Positions 34,906 through 41,361 of a stretch of DNA of 42,158 nucleotides are shown piece by piece. The stretch is from the IMG/VR virus record IMGVR_UViG_3300050021_000189, positions 1-42,158 of that record; one strand, given 5' to 3'. Source of the DNA: a virus. The position numbers and the translations under genes were made by a program. Every line of letters starts with the position of its first letter. Positions within the stretch are counted from its first letter, which is position 1. Under the pieces are notes generated by a model, which had not been told where the DNA came from, did not search any database, and saw nothing but the letters and a program-made list of their open reading frames with translations.

Positions 34906-34935
34906 ATTATACGCACACTAGGACGACAGGGTCAA
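34906..34935 (-). promoter_or_regulatory. Promoter TTGACC-N18-TATAAT for the structural unit
   Basis: On the minus strand TTGACC (34930-34935) and TATAAT (34906-34911) are 18 bases apart. Transcription would start near 34899, about 30 bases before the LexA-like ATG at 34868. Confidence 0.75.
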
Positions 34936-34982
34936 TGCCTGCCGCACTGCCAATTCCACCACGACTATGCCACCATCACGAC

Positions 34983-35019
34983 TGCGCCGATGCGCCGACC
35001 TGCGCCGGCAGCTGCGCCG
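34983..35019. repeat. Four TGCGCCG units
   Basis: TGCGCCG begins at 34983, 34991, 35001 and 35013, spaced 8, 10 and 12 bases. The half-site resembles the TGCGCCA arm of the dyads at 33193 and 37661, so one protein may bind all of them. Confidence 0.7.
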
Positions 35020-35070
35020 GCGAAGTGACATTCTGGCAACGCACGTTGATGGACGAGTCTCCAGCGGCCT

Positions 35071-35100
35071 GGACGCGCAAATAACGGACGCGCAAATAAC
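35071..35100. repeat. 15-bp tandem repeat, two copies
   Basis: GGACGCGCAAATAAC occurs twice in direct succession (35071-35085, 35086-35100). It is AT-containing and iteron-like. Confidence 0.8.
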
Positions 35101-35109
35101 GCAGCGTTG

Positions 35110-35119
35110 AACGCGCGTT
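35110..35119. promoter_or_regulatory. AACGCGCGTT palindrome, site 5
   Basis: An exact palindrome in the control region, between the 15-bp and 22-bp repeats and downstream of the 35321-35350 promoter in the direction of transcription. Confidence 0.5.
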
Positions 35120-35125
35120 AGGATC

Positions 35126-35169
35126 TCTGGACGAGTGGCGAGGAGATTCTGGACGAGTGGCGAGGAGAT
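35126..35169. repeat. 22-bp tandem repeat, two copies
   Basis: A perfect 22-bp unit beginning TCTGGACGAGTGG is repeated directly (35126-35147, 35148-35169). Its core GGACGAGT also occurs at 35051-35058. Confidence 0.85.
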
Positions 35170-35320
35170 TCTCGTCGTGCCGCGGTCGTGGCCGCGAATG
35201 GATCTTCGTCTTCGTCAGGACCCGGTGGCGAGACACAGGTGTGGTCAAAGAGAAGAAGAAGGAAAGTCATGCTGGGAGAAGAAGTGAACCTCCGGTGGCG
35301 CCTCAATCGTCGGCGTGGCT

Positions 35321-35350
35321 AGCCTAGTAGTGCGAATTTCAAAAAGTCAA
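35321..35350 (-). promoter_or_regulatory. Promoter candidate TTGACT-N18-TAGGCT
   Basis: On the minus strand TTGACT (35345-35350) and TAGGCT (35321-35326) are 18 bases apart, a good actinobacterial-type match. It would transcribe through the repeat region toward the LexA-like gene, giving a leader of over 400 bases or a non-coding RNA. Confidence 0.5.
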
Positions 35351-35397
35351 GCGCAAGCCGACTGCTGAGCCCAGAAGATTTTAGATGTCTTCCCGTA

Positions 35398-35544
35398 TCA
35401 GCTCTGGATGACTGGAATCAGAACAGCCACAACCCAAAACAGCAGTCCAAGACCGATGAAGCTAACCTGCGCCTTGACCTTGATGACCTCAGCAAGGAAG
35501 CAGACTGCCGCCAGGATGAGCAAAACGATCACAAGGGTATACAT
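35398..35544 (-). CDS. 48-residue two-TM membrane protein
   Basis: ATG 35544 shares a base with the TGA of the previous gene (TGATG) and has GGAG six bases upstream, so the start is well supported. The protein has two hydrophobic segments (MYTLVIVLLILAAVCFL and IGLGLLFWVVAVLIPVI) joined by a short EVIKVKAQ loop, and almost nothing outside the membrane. Size and topology allow a small holin-like, antiholin or superinfection-exclusion protein. The lysin gene is 14 kb away, so a holin role is not supported by context. Confidence 0.7.
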   Translation of the reverse strand: MYTLVIVLLILAAVCFLAEVIKVKAQVSFIGLGLLFWVVAVLIPVIQS

Positions 35545-35831
35545 CAGTTCTCCGGACGGTTCTGGATGGGAGGAACCCCTTCGGGGCCCTCCTGGATAGG
35601 CATGGGAGCCTCGTCAAGGATTGTGGTGATCTCCGGATACTGCGCGGGAGCGTGCTCCTCGATCTCGACCTCCTCAGGAGCTTCCTTGGGAGCTTCGCCG
35701 CCACAAGAACAGGCAGCTGGCACCAGAGAGCCATAGGGCGTCAACTCGAGCTCACGACGCTTGCCGCAGACCGAACAGTCGACTGCACCGAAGTCAGCGC
35801 CAGTCTCGTGGGGTTGGGTTAGGTCAGTCAT
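35544..35831 (-). CDS. 95-residue Cys-containing acidic protein
   Basis: ATG 35831 overlaps the TGA of the 585-residue gene (ATGA) and has GGAG seven bases upstream. CSVCGKRRELELTPYG and AACSCGG form a CxxC...CxC zinc-ribbon-like pair in the first half; the second half is Glu/Pro-rich and disordered. No family is recognised; it is a partner gene of the beta-repeat protein by coupling. Confidence 0.6.
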   Translation of the reverse strand: MTDLTQPHETGADFGAVDCSVCGKRRELELTPYGSLVPAACSCGGEAPKEAPEEVEIEEHAPAQYPEITTILDEAPMPIQEGPEGVPPIQNRPEN

Positions 35832-37585
35832 GAATTGACTCCGTGAGTTGTCTTGGCAGGCGCTGGAACGGGATCGCCCGTGGTGTTGGTGGCGGCTGGT
35901 GTCGCAGAGGTGCCAACCGTGCCGTTGTCGGTGTAGGTCAGACCGGTGACCGTGGCGATGCAGTGATTCTCGGTAGCCGTCACGACACCTCGGTAGACCT
36001 TGTAGGCCGCCTTGTGGGGCACTGCGGTCCACGACAGTACCTGGCTGTCATGCAGGATCAATGAAGCGGTGACCTCGTTGGACTTGACCTCTCCGCCGAA
36101 CTCGTCCACAACAGTGACCACCCAGAAGTAGTTGCCTGCAACGAAGAGGCCACCAGGGAAGGTGTTGTTGGTCGTGAACAGCGCACGAGGACCAGCCGTG
36201 TCGAAGGTGACCGTAAATGGCCCGCCAGCATCACCGGCCACGGTGACACCAGGGAAGCCTGCCAGCGCATTCAGCGCGGCCTCGACATCCACAGCCGTGA
36301 CATCAATGGCCAGCTCGGCGGTAGTCACTCCACCGAAGCTCAGGTCCCATGTCCCACTGGGAGGCGGTCCCGTGATCGTCACGGACTGCTCGGCGATCAC
36401 CGCGGCCACTCCCGGTGTCCGGGTAGCGGCAGTGACTTCAGGGGTCGTTCCGCCACTCAAAGAGACACCGCTGGCGGTGACTTGGGCAACGTTGGTGGCA
36501 GCCAATGCGCCACCGAACGTCAAGGTATAGGCGCCGGGGGTGCCGGTGACCGCTACCTTGTCGGGAGTCAGATTCGACAGTGCCTGCAATGCGGTCTGGA
36601 CGTCGGCAGTGCTGGCGTCGAAAGCCAGTGCCCCGGTGGTCTGACCGGCGTAGGTGACAGTGAAGGTGCCACCGCGAGCCAGCGCCACCGTGACGGTCTG
36701 AATTTCATCAACCGGCACTACGCCCGTGTTGACCGGGGCGATGATGACATCAGAACTCGTGCCACCCGTAAGTCCGCCACCATTGGCAGTGATGGCTGTC
36801 TGTGGGGCCGAACTGAGGGTTCCGCCGAAAGTCAGGGTGAAGGCAGGGTTGCTACCCGATGCCACGATATTGCCGGCGCCGATACTGGACAGCAGTTCCA
36901 GTGCCGCCGTCACCGCTGGTCCGTCAGCGCTGAAAGCGATCGGAGCGGTGGTCTGTCCACCGAAACTGAGGGTGAAATCACCGCCGTCAGGGATACCGGT
37001 GATCGTGGCGGACTGGACTTCGTCTTCTGCCGAAACTCCACCACGGGAAGTGTCCGGAGTCACTGTTGGGGTCTGGAGGGTCAGGGAAGACGTTGCGGTG
37101 ACCTGGGCGACATCACCGGTCAATGCCCCACTGAAGGTCAGGATGTAGGCGCCAGGATCCCCGGTGACCACGACATCTCCGGGAGCGACGTTGTTCAGAG
37201 CGACCAGAGCCGCTTGCAGATCCGCTGTGTTCACCGTTGGAGCCAGAGCTCCGGTGGTCTGGCCAGCGTAGGTGAGGGTGAAGGTGCCACCATCTGCGTC
37301 GCCAGTGACGGTCACCGTCTGCACTTCGGGGGCTGCGGTGACTCCAGTTCGCACGCTGGCCACCGTGACCACACCGACGCCATTGATGACGGCACCCTTG
37401 GTCAGTACAGGAGCAGTCAGGATCACCCCCCGATGCCCGTCGTACTTGATCCCCTTCTGAGGGAAGGCGATCGGGTCGAAGCGTTGACGCAGCGTGCCGT
37501 CAGCAACGGTGGTCGGCGAGATCGTCTCGTCCTGAAACTGATTCGCGTGCTCAGCCTGAACGTAGGTGTGCTTGGTCAGCGCCAT
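35828..37585 (-). CDS. Beta-repeat virion protein with FN3-like end
   Basis: A 585-residue protein with an ideal RBS (AAAGGAGG) before ATG 37585. After an 85-residue N-terminal part come four repeats of about 80 residues (87-167, 189-268, 294-373, 398-470), each of form VQTVTVTG...GGTFTLTYAGQTTGAL...AALxAL...VVVTGDPGAYILTF. An FN3-like domain follows (480-560, SWTAVPHKAAYKVYRG). Such repeats occur in phage head-fibre and surface proteins. It may bind or decorate the capsid, or act as a long fibre. It lies at the head of its own unit, apart from the structural block, and downstream of an AACGCGCGTT site, so its production is probably controlled separately. Confidence 0.75.
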   Translation of the reverse strand: MALTKHTYVQAEHANQFQDETISPTTVADGTLRQRFDPIAFPQKGIKYDGHRGVILTAPVLTKGAVINGVGVVTVASVRTGVTAAPEVQTVTVTGDADGGTFTLTYAGQTTGALAPTVNTADLQAALVALNNVAPGDVVVTGDPGAYILTFSGALTGDVAQVTATSSLTLQTPTVTPDTSRGGVSAEDEVQSATITGIPDGGDFTLSFGGQTTAPIAFSADGPAVTAALELLSSIGAGNIVASGSNPAFTLTFGGTLSSAPQTAITANGGGLTGGTSSDVIIAPVNTGVVPVDEIQTVTVALARGGTFTVTYAGQTTGALAFDASTADVQTALQALSNLTPDKVAVTGTPGAYTLTFGGALAATNVAQVTASGVSLSGGTTPEVTAATRTPGVAAVIAEQSVTITGPPPSGTWDLSFGGVTTAELAIDVTAVDVEAALNALAGFPGVTVAGDAGGPFTVTFDTAGPRALFTTNNTFPGGLFVAGNYFWVVTVVDEFGGEVKSNEVTASLILHDSQVLSWTAVPHKAAYKVYRGVVTATENHCIATVTGLTYTDNGTVGTSATPAATNTTGDPVPAPAKTTHGVNS

Positions 37586-37642
37586 CGCCGACCTCCTTTC
37601 TCCGAGGTCTCCTATCGGCCAATTGCCCTTGGATCTACGCCT

Positions 37643-37652
37643 AACGCGCGTT
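37643..37652. promoter_or_regulatory. AACGCGCGTT palindrome, site 6
   Basis: An exact copy in the 150-base divergent region between the 585-residue gene (minus) and the Zn/HTH gene (plus). It runs into TTGACA (37651-37656) on the plus strand, so binding could block a promoter. Confidence 0.6.
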
Positions 37653-37660
37653 GACAGGAA

Positions 37661-37681
37661 CTGGCGCACGATCTGCGCCAG
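37661..37681. promoter_or_regulatory. Perfect 8-bp dyad CTGGCGCA-N5-TGCGCCAG
   Basis: A perfect inverted repeat beside site 6, between divergent genes. The preceding bases and left arm are shared with 33193-33208. It is a candidate operator for the divergent pair. Confidence 0.6.
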
Positions 37682-37735
37682 CTCTTCGGATTATCAGACC
37701 GATAGTTCAATCCTGTATGGCCCGACATTGAGGGC

Positions 37736-38248
37736 ATGGTGCTCATGGCCATTTGCCCCGTGGATGGCACGCCGATGCCTGCCTTCTGGCCAGGCACGAA
37801 GAAGAAACTGCGCTACTACTGCTCTGAGCACTGCCGGAGCAAAGGAACGATGCAGCTTCGACTGGAGCGAGAGCAAGCCGACATGGACGAGATTGCGGTG
37901 GAGCGTCTTGTCCAAGGTGATCACTCGATCGTCTCTACTCAGGCTGAGCGCATGGAAGCGGCGCTTCGCCTGTCCCGTCATGTCGATACCGGACTAAACG
38001 CGGCTGGTCACTATCGAGGTGGTCGGTGGGGTGTCGTCTCGGTCAACCCCACTGCGCTGATGACAGCCACCGAGATAGGTAATCGGATCGGAGTTTCAGC
38101 TTCGACCGCGGCTAGGTACCTGCGGTTGCTTGCCGAGCCTCGATCAATCCTGACCGCAGAGCAGGCCAGGACCAAGGCTGAGCACCTATTCGCTCGCTGT
38201 CTGCACCGTATGACGCTGGTCGGCTGGTACGTCGAAGGGAGCAGATGA
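37736..38248 (+). CDS. Zn/HTH regulator candidate
   Basis: A 170-residue protein divergent from the 585-residue gene. The N terminus has CPVDG (Cys7) and YYCSEHCRS (Cys29, Cys33), a zinc-module pattern; residues 109-132 (MTATEIGNRIGVSASTAARY) are a clear helix-turn-helix. The divergent placement next to a palindrome and a dyad suggests a local transcription regulator, perhaps an autorepressor. ATG 37736 is close to GAGGG; ATG 37745 has the same element ten bases upstream and is equally possible. Confidence 0.6.
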   Translation: MVLMAICPVDGTPMPAFWPGTKKKLRYYCSEHCRSKGTMQLRLEREQADMDEIAVERLVQGDHSIVSTQAERMEAALRLSRHVDTGLNAAGHYRGGRWGVVSVNPTALMTATEIGNRIGVSASTAARYLRLLAEPRSILTAEQARTKAEHLFARCLHRMTLVGWYVEGSR

Positions 38249-38460
38249 TGACGAATCAACCTGCAGACATTGGATGGTTCGCTGGCTTGGACAAGGTTGA
38301 GGATGTGTTCTATCCGGCCCTGGCGACCAAGGCGCACGTCTTGGTCTTGCCCTTGAAATTTGGTACTCGAGCGGAGTGTGATCTCTTCCTCGCCACGCAC
38401 GTTCTGGGCAAGGACCGGATCAGCACTGACGAGATCCTGGCCATCGAGATCCCGAAATGA
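38245..38460 (+). CDS. Small hypothetical protein
   Basis: A 71-residue protein; ATGATG at 38245/38248 overlaps the preceding stop, and GAAGGGAG favours the second ATG. The fold looks alpha/beta (HVLVLPLKFGTRAECDLFLA). It couples the regulator gene to the membrane and fibre genes. No family recognised. Confidence 0.6.
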   Translation: MMTNQPADIGWFAGLDKVEDVFYPALATKAHVLVLPLKFGTRAECDLFLATHVLGKDRISTDEILAIEIPK

Positions 38461-38549
38461 GCGAGGTCAAGAAGGCGCTTCTGGCCGTAGCCAGCGGTCT
38501 GATGTCCGGCCTGGTCCTCGTGCTGGTCCTGAGCCGGGTGCTCGCATGA
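38457..38549 (+). CDS. 30-residue single-TM protein
   Basis: A tiny gene overlapping both neighbours by ATGA. It has a charged start (MSEVKKALLAVAS) and one hydrophobic segment (GLVLVLVLSRVLA). The perfect ATGA overlaps at both ends support it as real. Its end resembles that of the 35-residue protein at 39285. Confidence 0.6.
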   Translation: MSEVKKALLAVASGLMSGLVLVLVLSRVLA

Positions 38550-39079
38550 GTGACGGGAACGATGTCGTCTATTGGTTCGATGGCAAGCATTGGACGCACG
38601 GCTCGGCGCCGGTCCCCGACTGCCCTGGTCCACCGAAGCCAGGCGGGGTCATCTACTGCGGGCTGAACACCTGGTGGATCTCTGATCCTGGTCCCGAAGG
38701 CTACAAACTGACCTCACACGGCGAGAACACGCCTACCTTTGAGCCACCACCTTCGGCACCGCTGTTCACTGAGGCGACCCTAGTGAACGGGTGGGTCAAC
38801 TTCGGGTCTGGATTCGACACGGCCGGGTTCAGGCGGCACACCGATGGGACCACCGAGCTCAAGGGGACTGTCTGCCTGGGCAAGATAGCTGTGGCTGTAT
38901 TCGTCCTTCCTCCGAAGCTTGCGCCAATTCTCCAGCAGCAACGACTGGTCCTGTCCGGCACCGGGGCGGCTCGGGTGGATGTCGGCAAGTCGGGCTCAGT
39001 CATCGTCCAGCTCTACCAGGGCACTGGCAGCAATGGGCGCGTGGACCTTGGTGGCTATCGGTTCCCAGCTGTTCCGTGA
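38546..39079 (+). CDS. Tail-fibre-type binding protein
   Basis: A 177-residue protein; ATG 38546 overlaps the previous stop (ATGA). The C-terminal 105 residues (VNGWVNFGSGFDTAGFRRHT, GTTELKGTVCLGK, IAVAVFVLPPKLAP, GSVIVQLYQGTGSNG, VDLGGYRFPA) match the small beta domain that ends many actinophage fibres and some lysins: GW.N.G.GF....R....G...L.G.......F.LP...P........G.V.....G..G.V.L....F.A. The N-terminal 70 residues are Trp/Pro-rich. It probably binds cell-surface glycan or attaches to the virion as a receptor-binding part. It is encoded away from the tail genes seen here. Confidence 0.7.
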   Translation: MSDGNDVVYWFDGKHWTHGSAPVPDCPGPPKPGGVIYCGLNTWWISDPGPEGYKLTSHGENTPTFEPPPSAPLFTEATLVNGWVNFGSGFDTAGFRRHTDGTTELKGTVCLGKIAVAVFVLPPKLAPILQQQRLVLSGTGAARVDVGKSGSVIVQLYQGTGSNGRVDLGGYRFPAVP

Positions 39080-39080
39080 A

Positions 39081-39096
39081 GGTTTCCCGTGAAACA
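39081..39096. promoter_or_regulatory. parS-like element
   Basis: GGTTTCCCGTGAAACA differs at two of sixteen positions from the bacterial parS palindrome TGTTTCACGTGAAACA. It lies directly after the fibre-gene stop and is flanked by GTTCCCAGC direct repeats (39061-39069, 39101-39109). It could bind host ParB; chance is not excluded. Confidence 0.35.
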
Positions 39097-39123
39097 CGAA
39101 GTTCCCAGCCGTATGCAAGAGCA

Positions 39124-39243
39124 ATGACTGGGAACCACGTGCCTGCGACGGACCTTGCAGAGGACGCAAGCGTCTTGGAGGTGCCGGAGTCAGTGGGTTC
39201 ATCCTACGCGCAACTCCAGTTGGAAGCACCCGATCTGAGATAA
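39124..39243 (+). CDS. 39-residue acidic hypothetical protein
   Basis: A short frame (MTGNHVPATDLAEDASVLEV) after the fibre gene. The RBS is weak (CAAGAG). Composition is Glu/Val/Ser-rich. It may be real or chance; it fills the gap before the convergent cluster. Confidence 0.35.
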   Translation: MTGNHVPATDLAEDASVLEVPESVGSSYAQLQLEAPDLR

Positions 39244-39252
39244 CCGTCCGTC

Positions 39253-39262
39253 AACGCGCGTT
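39253..39262. promoter_or_regulatory. AACGCGCGTT palindrome, site 7
   Basis: An exact copy between convergent genes, followed at 39266-39275 by a second palindrome, CCGCCGGCGG. Between convergent ends a stop-type role is more likely than promoter control. Confidence 0.55.
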
Positions 39263-39284
39263 CAACCGCCGGCGGGCGTGTTGT

Positions 39285-39392
39285 TCATGCGAGCACGACT
39301 CCAAAAAAGCAGAAGGTGATGATCAGCAATGCCAACAGCAGGATGAACGGGTCATATTCAAGCAATCTCTTCACGATTTTCTCTGCCCCCAT
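39285..39392 (-). CDS. 35-residue single-TM protein
   Basis: ATG 39392 overlaps the end of the 158-residue gene. A basic N terminus (MGAEKIVKRLLEYDP) is followed by one strong hydrophobic segment (FILLLALLIITFCFFGVVLA). A small inner-membrane protein of unknown role; short TM proteins are typical of phage accessory regions. Confidence 0.6.
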   Translation of the reverse strand: MGAEKIVKRLLEYDPFILLLALLIITFCFFGVVLA

Positions 39393-39847
39393 CTTCTGGC
39401 GTCCATCAGTGCTCTCTCGTGATCGGCGTTACGTTCAGCTACGACCTTCTCGTGACACCAGTCCGCGAAGGGGCGTTCAGCCGCCTGTCTCACCGCGTCT
39501 GCCAGGTTCCAAGCCCGCTCGGTGACCGTGAATGGTATGGCGATATCATCCATGTTCGGGCTAGCGGTTGCTCCGCGCACCGTGACGGTGATCGTGAAGA
39601 TGTGCTTGCCTCCATCGTCCTGATGGCGATCAGGGACCGGCTCAGGGATTAGCGTCTGGGACTTGTCGGCATCCCTCCATGACTGCTCCGTGTGACCCTG
39701 CCAGCCCTCCACGACCGCCGTGCCATGCACAGGACAAGAAGGGCTCGTACTTACTCGCACCCGGCCCTTGCCCATCGAGACTCCATGGAGCCTGCCCAGT
39801 TCCTTGATCTCAAACGGGCAGATGCATCCTGCCCACGGGTCACTCAT
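39371..39847 (-). CDS. Hypothetical protein with Cys/His pairs
   Basis: A 158-residue protein; ATG 39847 has GAGG six bases upstream. CICPF near residue 8 and CPVH near residue 38 could bind metal. The middle is beta-rich (GGKHIFTITVTVRGATASPN) and the C terminus helical and charged (VVAERNADHERALMDARRWG). No family is recognised. Confidence 0.6.
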   Translation of the reverse strand: MSDPWAGCICPFEIKELGRLHGVSMGKGRVRVSTSPSCPVHGTAVVEGWQGHTEQSWRDADKSQTLIPEPVPDRHQDDGGKHIFTITVTVRGATASPNMDDIAIPFTVTERAWNLADAVRQAAERPFADWCHEKVVAERNADHERALMDARRWGQRKS

Positions 39848-39855
39848 GGAGATCC

Positions 39856-39993
39856 TCACAGTGCATCGCGATGGTGAACCTTGCATATCCACATTGGCTC
39901 ACCGCAGATTGAGGTCCCAATCTTCTGAGCGCAGCCCAGTTGCTTATGCCGCCACTGGAAGCGCAGAAGGAATCGGTACCAGCGCAACCTCAT
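39856..39993 (-). CDS. 45-residue basic Cys protein
   Basis: ATG 39993 overlaps the TGA of the preceding gene (ATGA), the main support for it. The sequence is very basic and aromatic at the N terminus (MRLRWYRFLLRFQWRHKQLG), with three Cys afterwards (GCAQ, ICGE, ICKVHH). Unknown function; metal or nucleic-acid binding is possible. Confidence 0.5.
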   Translation of the reverse strand: MRLRWYRFLLRFQWRHKQLGCAQKIGTSICGEPMWICKVHHRDAL

Positions 39994-40169
39994 GGCTTGG
40001 CAAGGATCTTGGCCACGATAGTCCTGTCGACACGTCCGGTGAGGATGGCGATGGCACCACCAATATCGTTGCGCGCCATCGCCAAGTGAGCGCCGCGGAG
40101 CGCCTCGTCGTCGGAGAGCATCTTGTATCCATCGGTGTAGCCAGGGTGATCCTGGATACGATCGTTCAT
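39990..40169 (-). CDS. 59-residue hypothetical protein
   Basis: ATG 40169 follows AGGTGG by five to six bases and overlaps the stop of the next upstream gene (ATGA), so it is preferred over ATG 40253. The protein is helical (MLSDDEALRGAHLAMARNDI). Function unknown. Confidence 0.6.
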   Translation of the reverse strand: MNDRIQDHPGYTDGYKMLSDDEALRGAHLAMARNDIGGAIAILTGRVDRTIVAKILAKP

Positions 40170-40324
40170 TCGGACCACCTGGGGATGAGAGTAAGGATCG
40201 AACGGGAAGGGCGGGCTGCCTTGGCCACAGCAAGCGCGATGCAATCCGGGCATAACACGTCAGTAATCGCTCGCTTGCTCAGCTCGTCCATCAACTCGAC
40301 ATCTGTCAGATCCTCAAGGGCCAA
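40166..40324 (-). CDS. 52-residue protein with CPDC motif
   Basis: A TTG start (40324) seven bases after GGAG, beginning 14 bases after the methyltransferase-like frame stops; its stop overlaps the next ATG (ATGA). The sequence is MALEDLTDVELMDELSKRAI, then TDVLCPDCIALAVAKAARPS. Short and helical with one Cys pair. The frame of the longer 40253 ORF is not used here. Confidence 0.6.
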   Translation of the reverse strand: MALEDLTDVELMDELSKRAITDVLCPDCIALAVAKAARPSRSILTLIPRWSE

Positions 40325-40337
40325 CGGGTATCTCCAG

Positions 40338-40895
40338 CTATCTCGTCAGGGCGGCCATCAACTGCGCGCCAACGTACTCGGCATAAAGGGGCGGCACCGC
40401 CTCGGCGATCTCCTTGCGAACGTCGGTCCAGTCGATGCCCATTGCGGACTGCCACTGGGCGACCGTTCCCTTGCCACCGCCATCACCATAGACCGCGAAG
40501 TAGGGTCCAGTGAACCACTGTCCATGCCTCATGCCCGCCACTCGACCACGATGGGCCCGGTGAGCAGGCTGAATGACAGGGAAGCCCTCAATCTCGAAAT
40601 ATCGGTGACGAATCACACTGAGCTCGAACATCTCCCCACAGAGGGTGAGGTCGCGGCGCAGGTCGGAGCCCTGCACGTTCTCCATAATGGTCGGCAGGCC
40701 GGTGGCAGCCAGAGCGGCGCGAGTGGCTGGGATGAGTTGCTGGTACTGCCTGCCAGCGTTGGTGCCGGTGGTCAGATTACAGCTGGCCTGGCAGGGTGGA
40801 GAACCAGCAACGGCGTCAAACTCTCGCCAGTGTGCGGCCAGGTAGTCGAGAGCGTCACCTCGACGGGCTCGATCGCAGTCACCCGTGCGTACTCG
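40338..40895 (-). pseudogene. C5-cytosine DNA methyltransferase lacking its N terminus
   Basis: The frame reads GDALDYLAAHWREFDAVAGS-PPCQ, then TGLPTIMENVQGSDLRRDLT, LCGEMFELSVIRHRYFEIEG and a C-terminal MGIDWTDVRKEIAEAVPP: the catalytic PCQ (Cys codon at 40791-40793), the ENV motif and the C-terminal part of phage C5 methyltransferases. No ATG, GTG or TTG exists between the in-frame TGA at 40896 and PCQ; the first ATG lies in IMENV. The motif-I SAM-binding part (F.G.GG) is not found upstream. It is either a decayed gene or the -1 frame end of the 40772-41026 frame. Confidence 0.7.
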
Positions 40896-41026
40896 TCACC
40901 GGTAGCGGCCACCACCACCACGGCATAGCCGACCATCAGCAACTCGATCTCCCGATCAGTGAAGCTGAGCATGACCGTCCCCTGCGCCGGGATCATACTG
41001 AGGATGGTTCCGACTTTCGGGATCAA
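40772..41026 (-). CDS. Hypothetical protein overlapping the methyltransferase fragment
   Basis: An 84-residue frame; TTG 41026 overlaps the previous stop, and ATG 40996 or 40972 are alternatives. It contains FTDREIELLMVGYAVVVVAA. It overlaps the methyltransferase-like frame by over 100 bases in the +1 direction, so one of the two is not independently expressed, or they are joined by a -1 shift. No family is recognised. Confidence 0.4.
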   Translation of the reverse strand: MIPKVGTILSMIPAQGTVMLSFTDREIELLMVGYAVVVVAATGDEYARVTAIEPVEVTLSTTWPHTGESLTPLLVLHPARPAVI

Positions 41027-41361
41027 TGCCCGCTCGCGTCCTGGTTCACGGGGTTCAGTTCAATGCCACCGAATACGGCAGTACGAACGTCTGCGGGGTC
41101 GACGTATCCCTCTGGCGGAGCCTCGAACGGCGCACTGGTCACCAGGACGGGGTTCCTGGCCAGATATGAGCACTCAGCCACCAGCTTCTCGCGCGCAGCG
41201 AGCAGGGTAGCGACCTCCGCCCTGGCCTTGACGATCCGTAGGTCCATGTTGAAGAGTTTGCTCTTGGCCATGTCAAGGGCGGCTTGAGCCTTGTCTGCTG
41301 CGGTCTTGCGAACTCTCTTGATGGGTGCCGGTGTGTCTGTCTCTTGCTCTGGTTGCGTCAT
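41023..41361 (-). CDS. Coiled-coil hypothetical protein
   Basis: A protein of about 112 residues. ATG 41361 or 41370 could be the start; neither has a strong RBS. The N terminus is charged and Pro-rich, and residues 20-70 form a helix with heptad character (ADKAQAALDMAKSKLFNMDL). The C-terminal third is extended. It leads the minus-strand small-gene cluster, divergent from the plus-strand unit at 41443. Confidence 0.55.
   Translation of the reverse strand: MTQPEQETDTPAPIKRVRKTAADKAQAALDMAKSKLFNMDLRIVKARAEVATLLAAREKLVAECSYLARNPVLVTSAPFEAPPEGYVDPADVRTAVFGGIELNPVNQDASGH

Larger units (their letters stand above)
34917..35397. other. Gene-poor control region with three repeat families
   Basis: About 480 bases without a convincing gene. 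It holds four TGCGCCG units (34983-35019), a variant palindrome AACGCACGTT (35038-35047), a 15-bp tandem repeat, an exact AACGCGCGTT, a 22-bp tandem repeat, and a second promoter at 35321-35350. Weak reading frames at 34976-35306 follow the repeats and lack an RBS. An origin of replication or a major regulatory hub is plausible. Confidence 0.6.

Noticed and set aside
34976-35306. Minus-strand frames of 62 and 90 residues in the control region
   Set aside because: They consist largely of translated tandem repeats, start at TTG without an RBS and match nothing known.
35269-35322. 17-codon plus-strand frame with a good AAGGAAAG element
   Set aside because: Too short, and no plus-strand gene follows that it could lead.
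36482-37654. 390-residue plus-strand reading frame
   Set aside because: It is antisense to the four-repeat beta protein; no RBS or domain. Repeats and high GC keep the opposite frame open.
39990-40253. Longer version of the 59-residue gene starting at 40253
   Set aside because: The upstream part overlaps the better supported 52-residue TTG gene, and the ATG at 40169 has a proper RBS and ATGA overlap.
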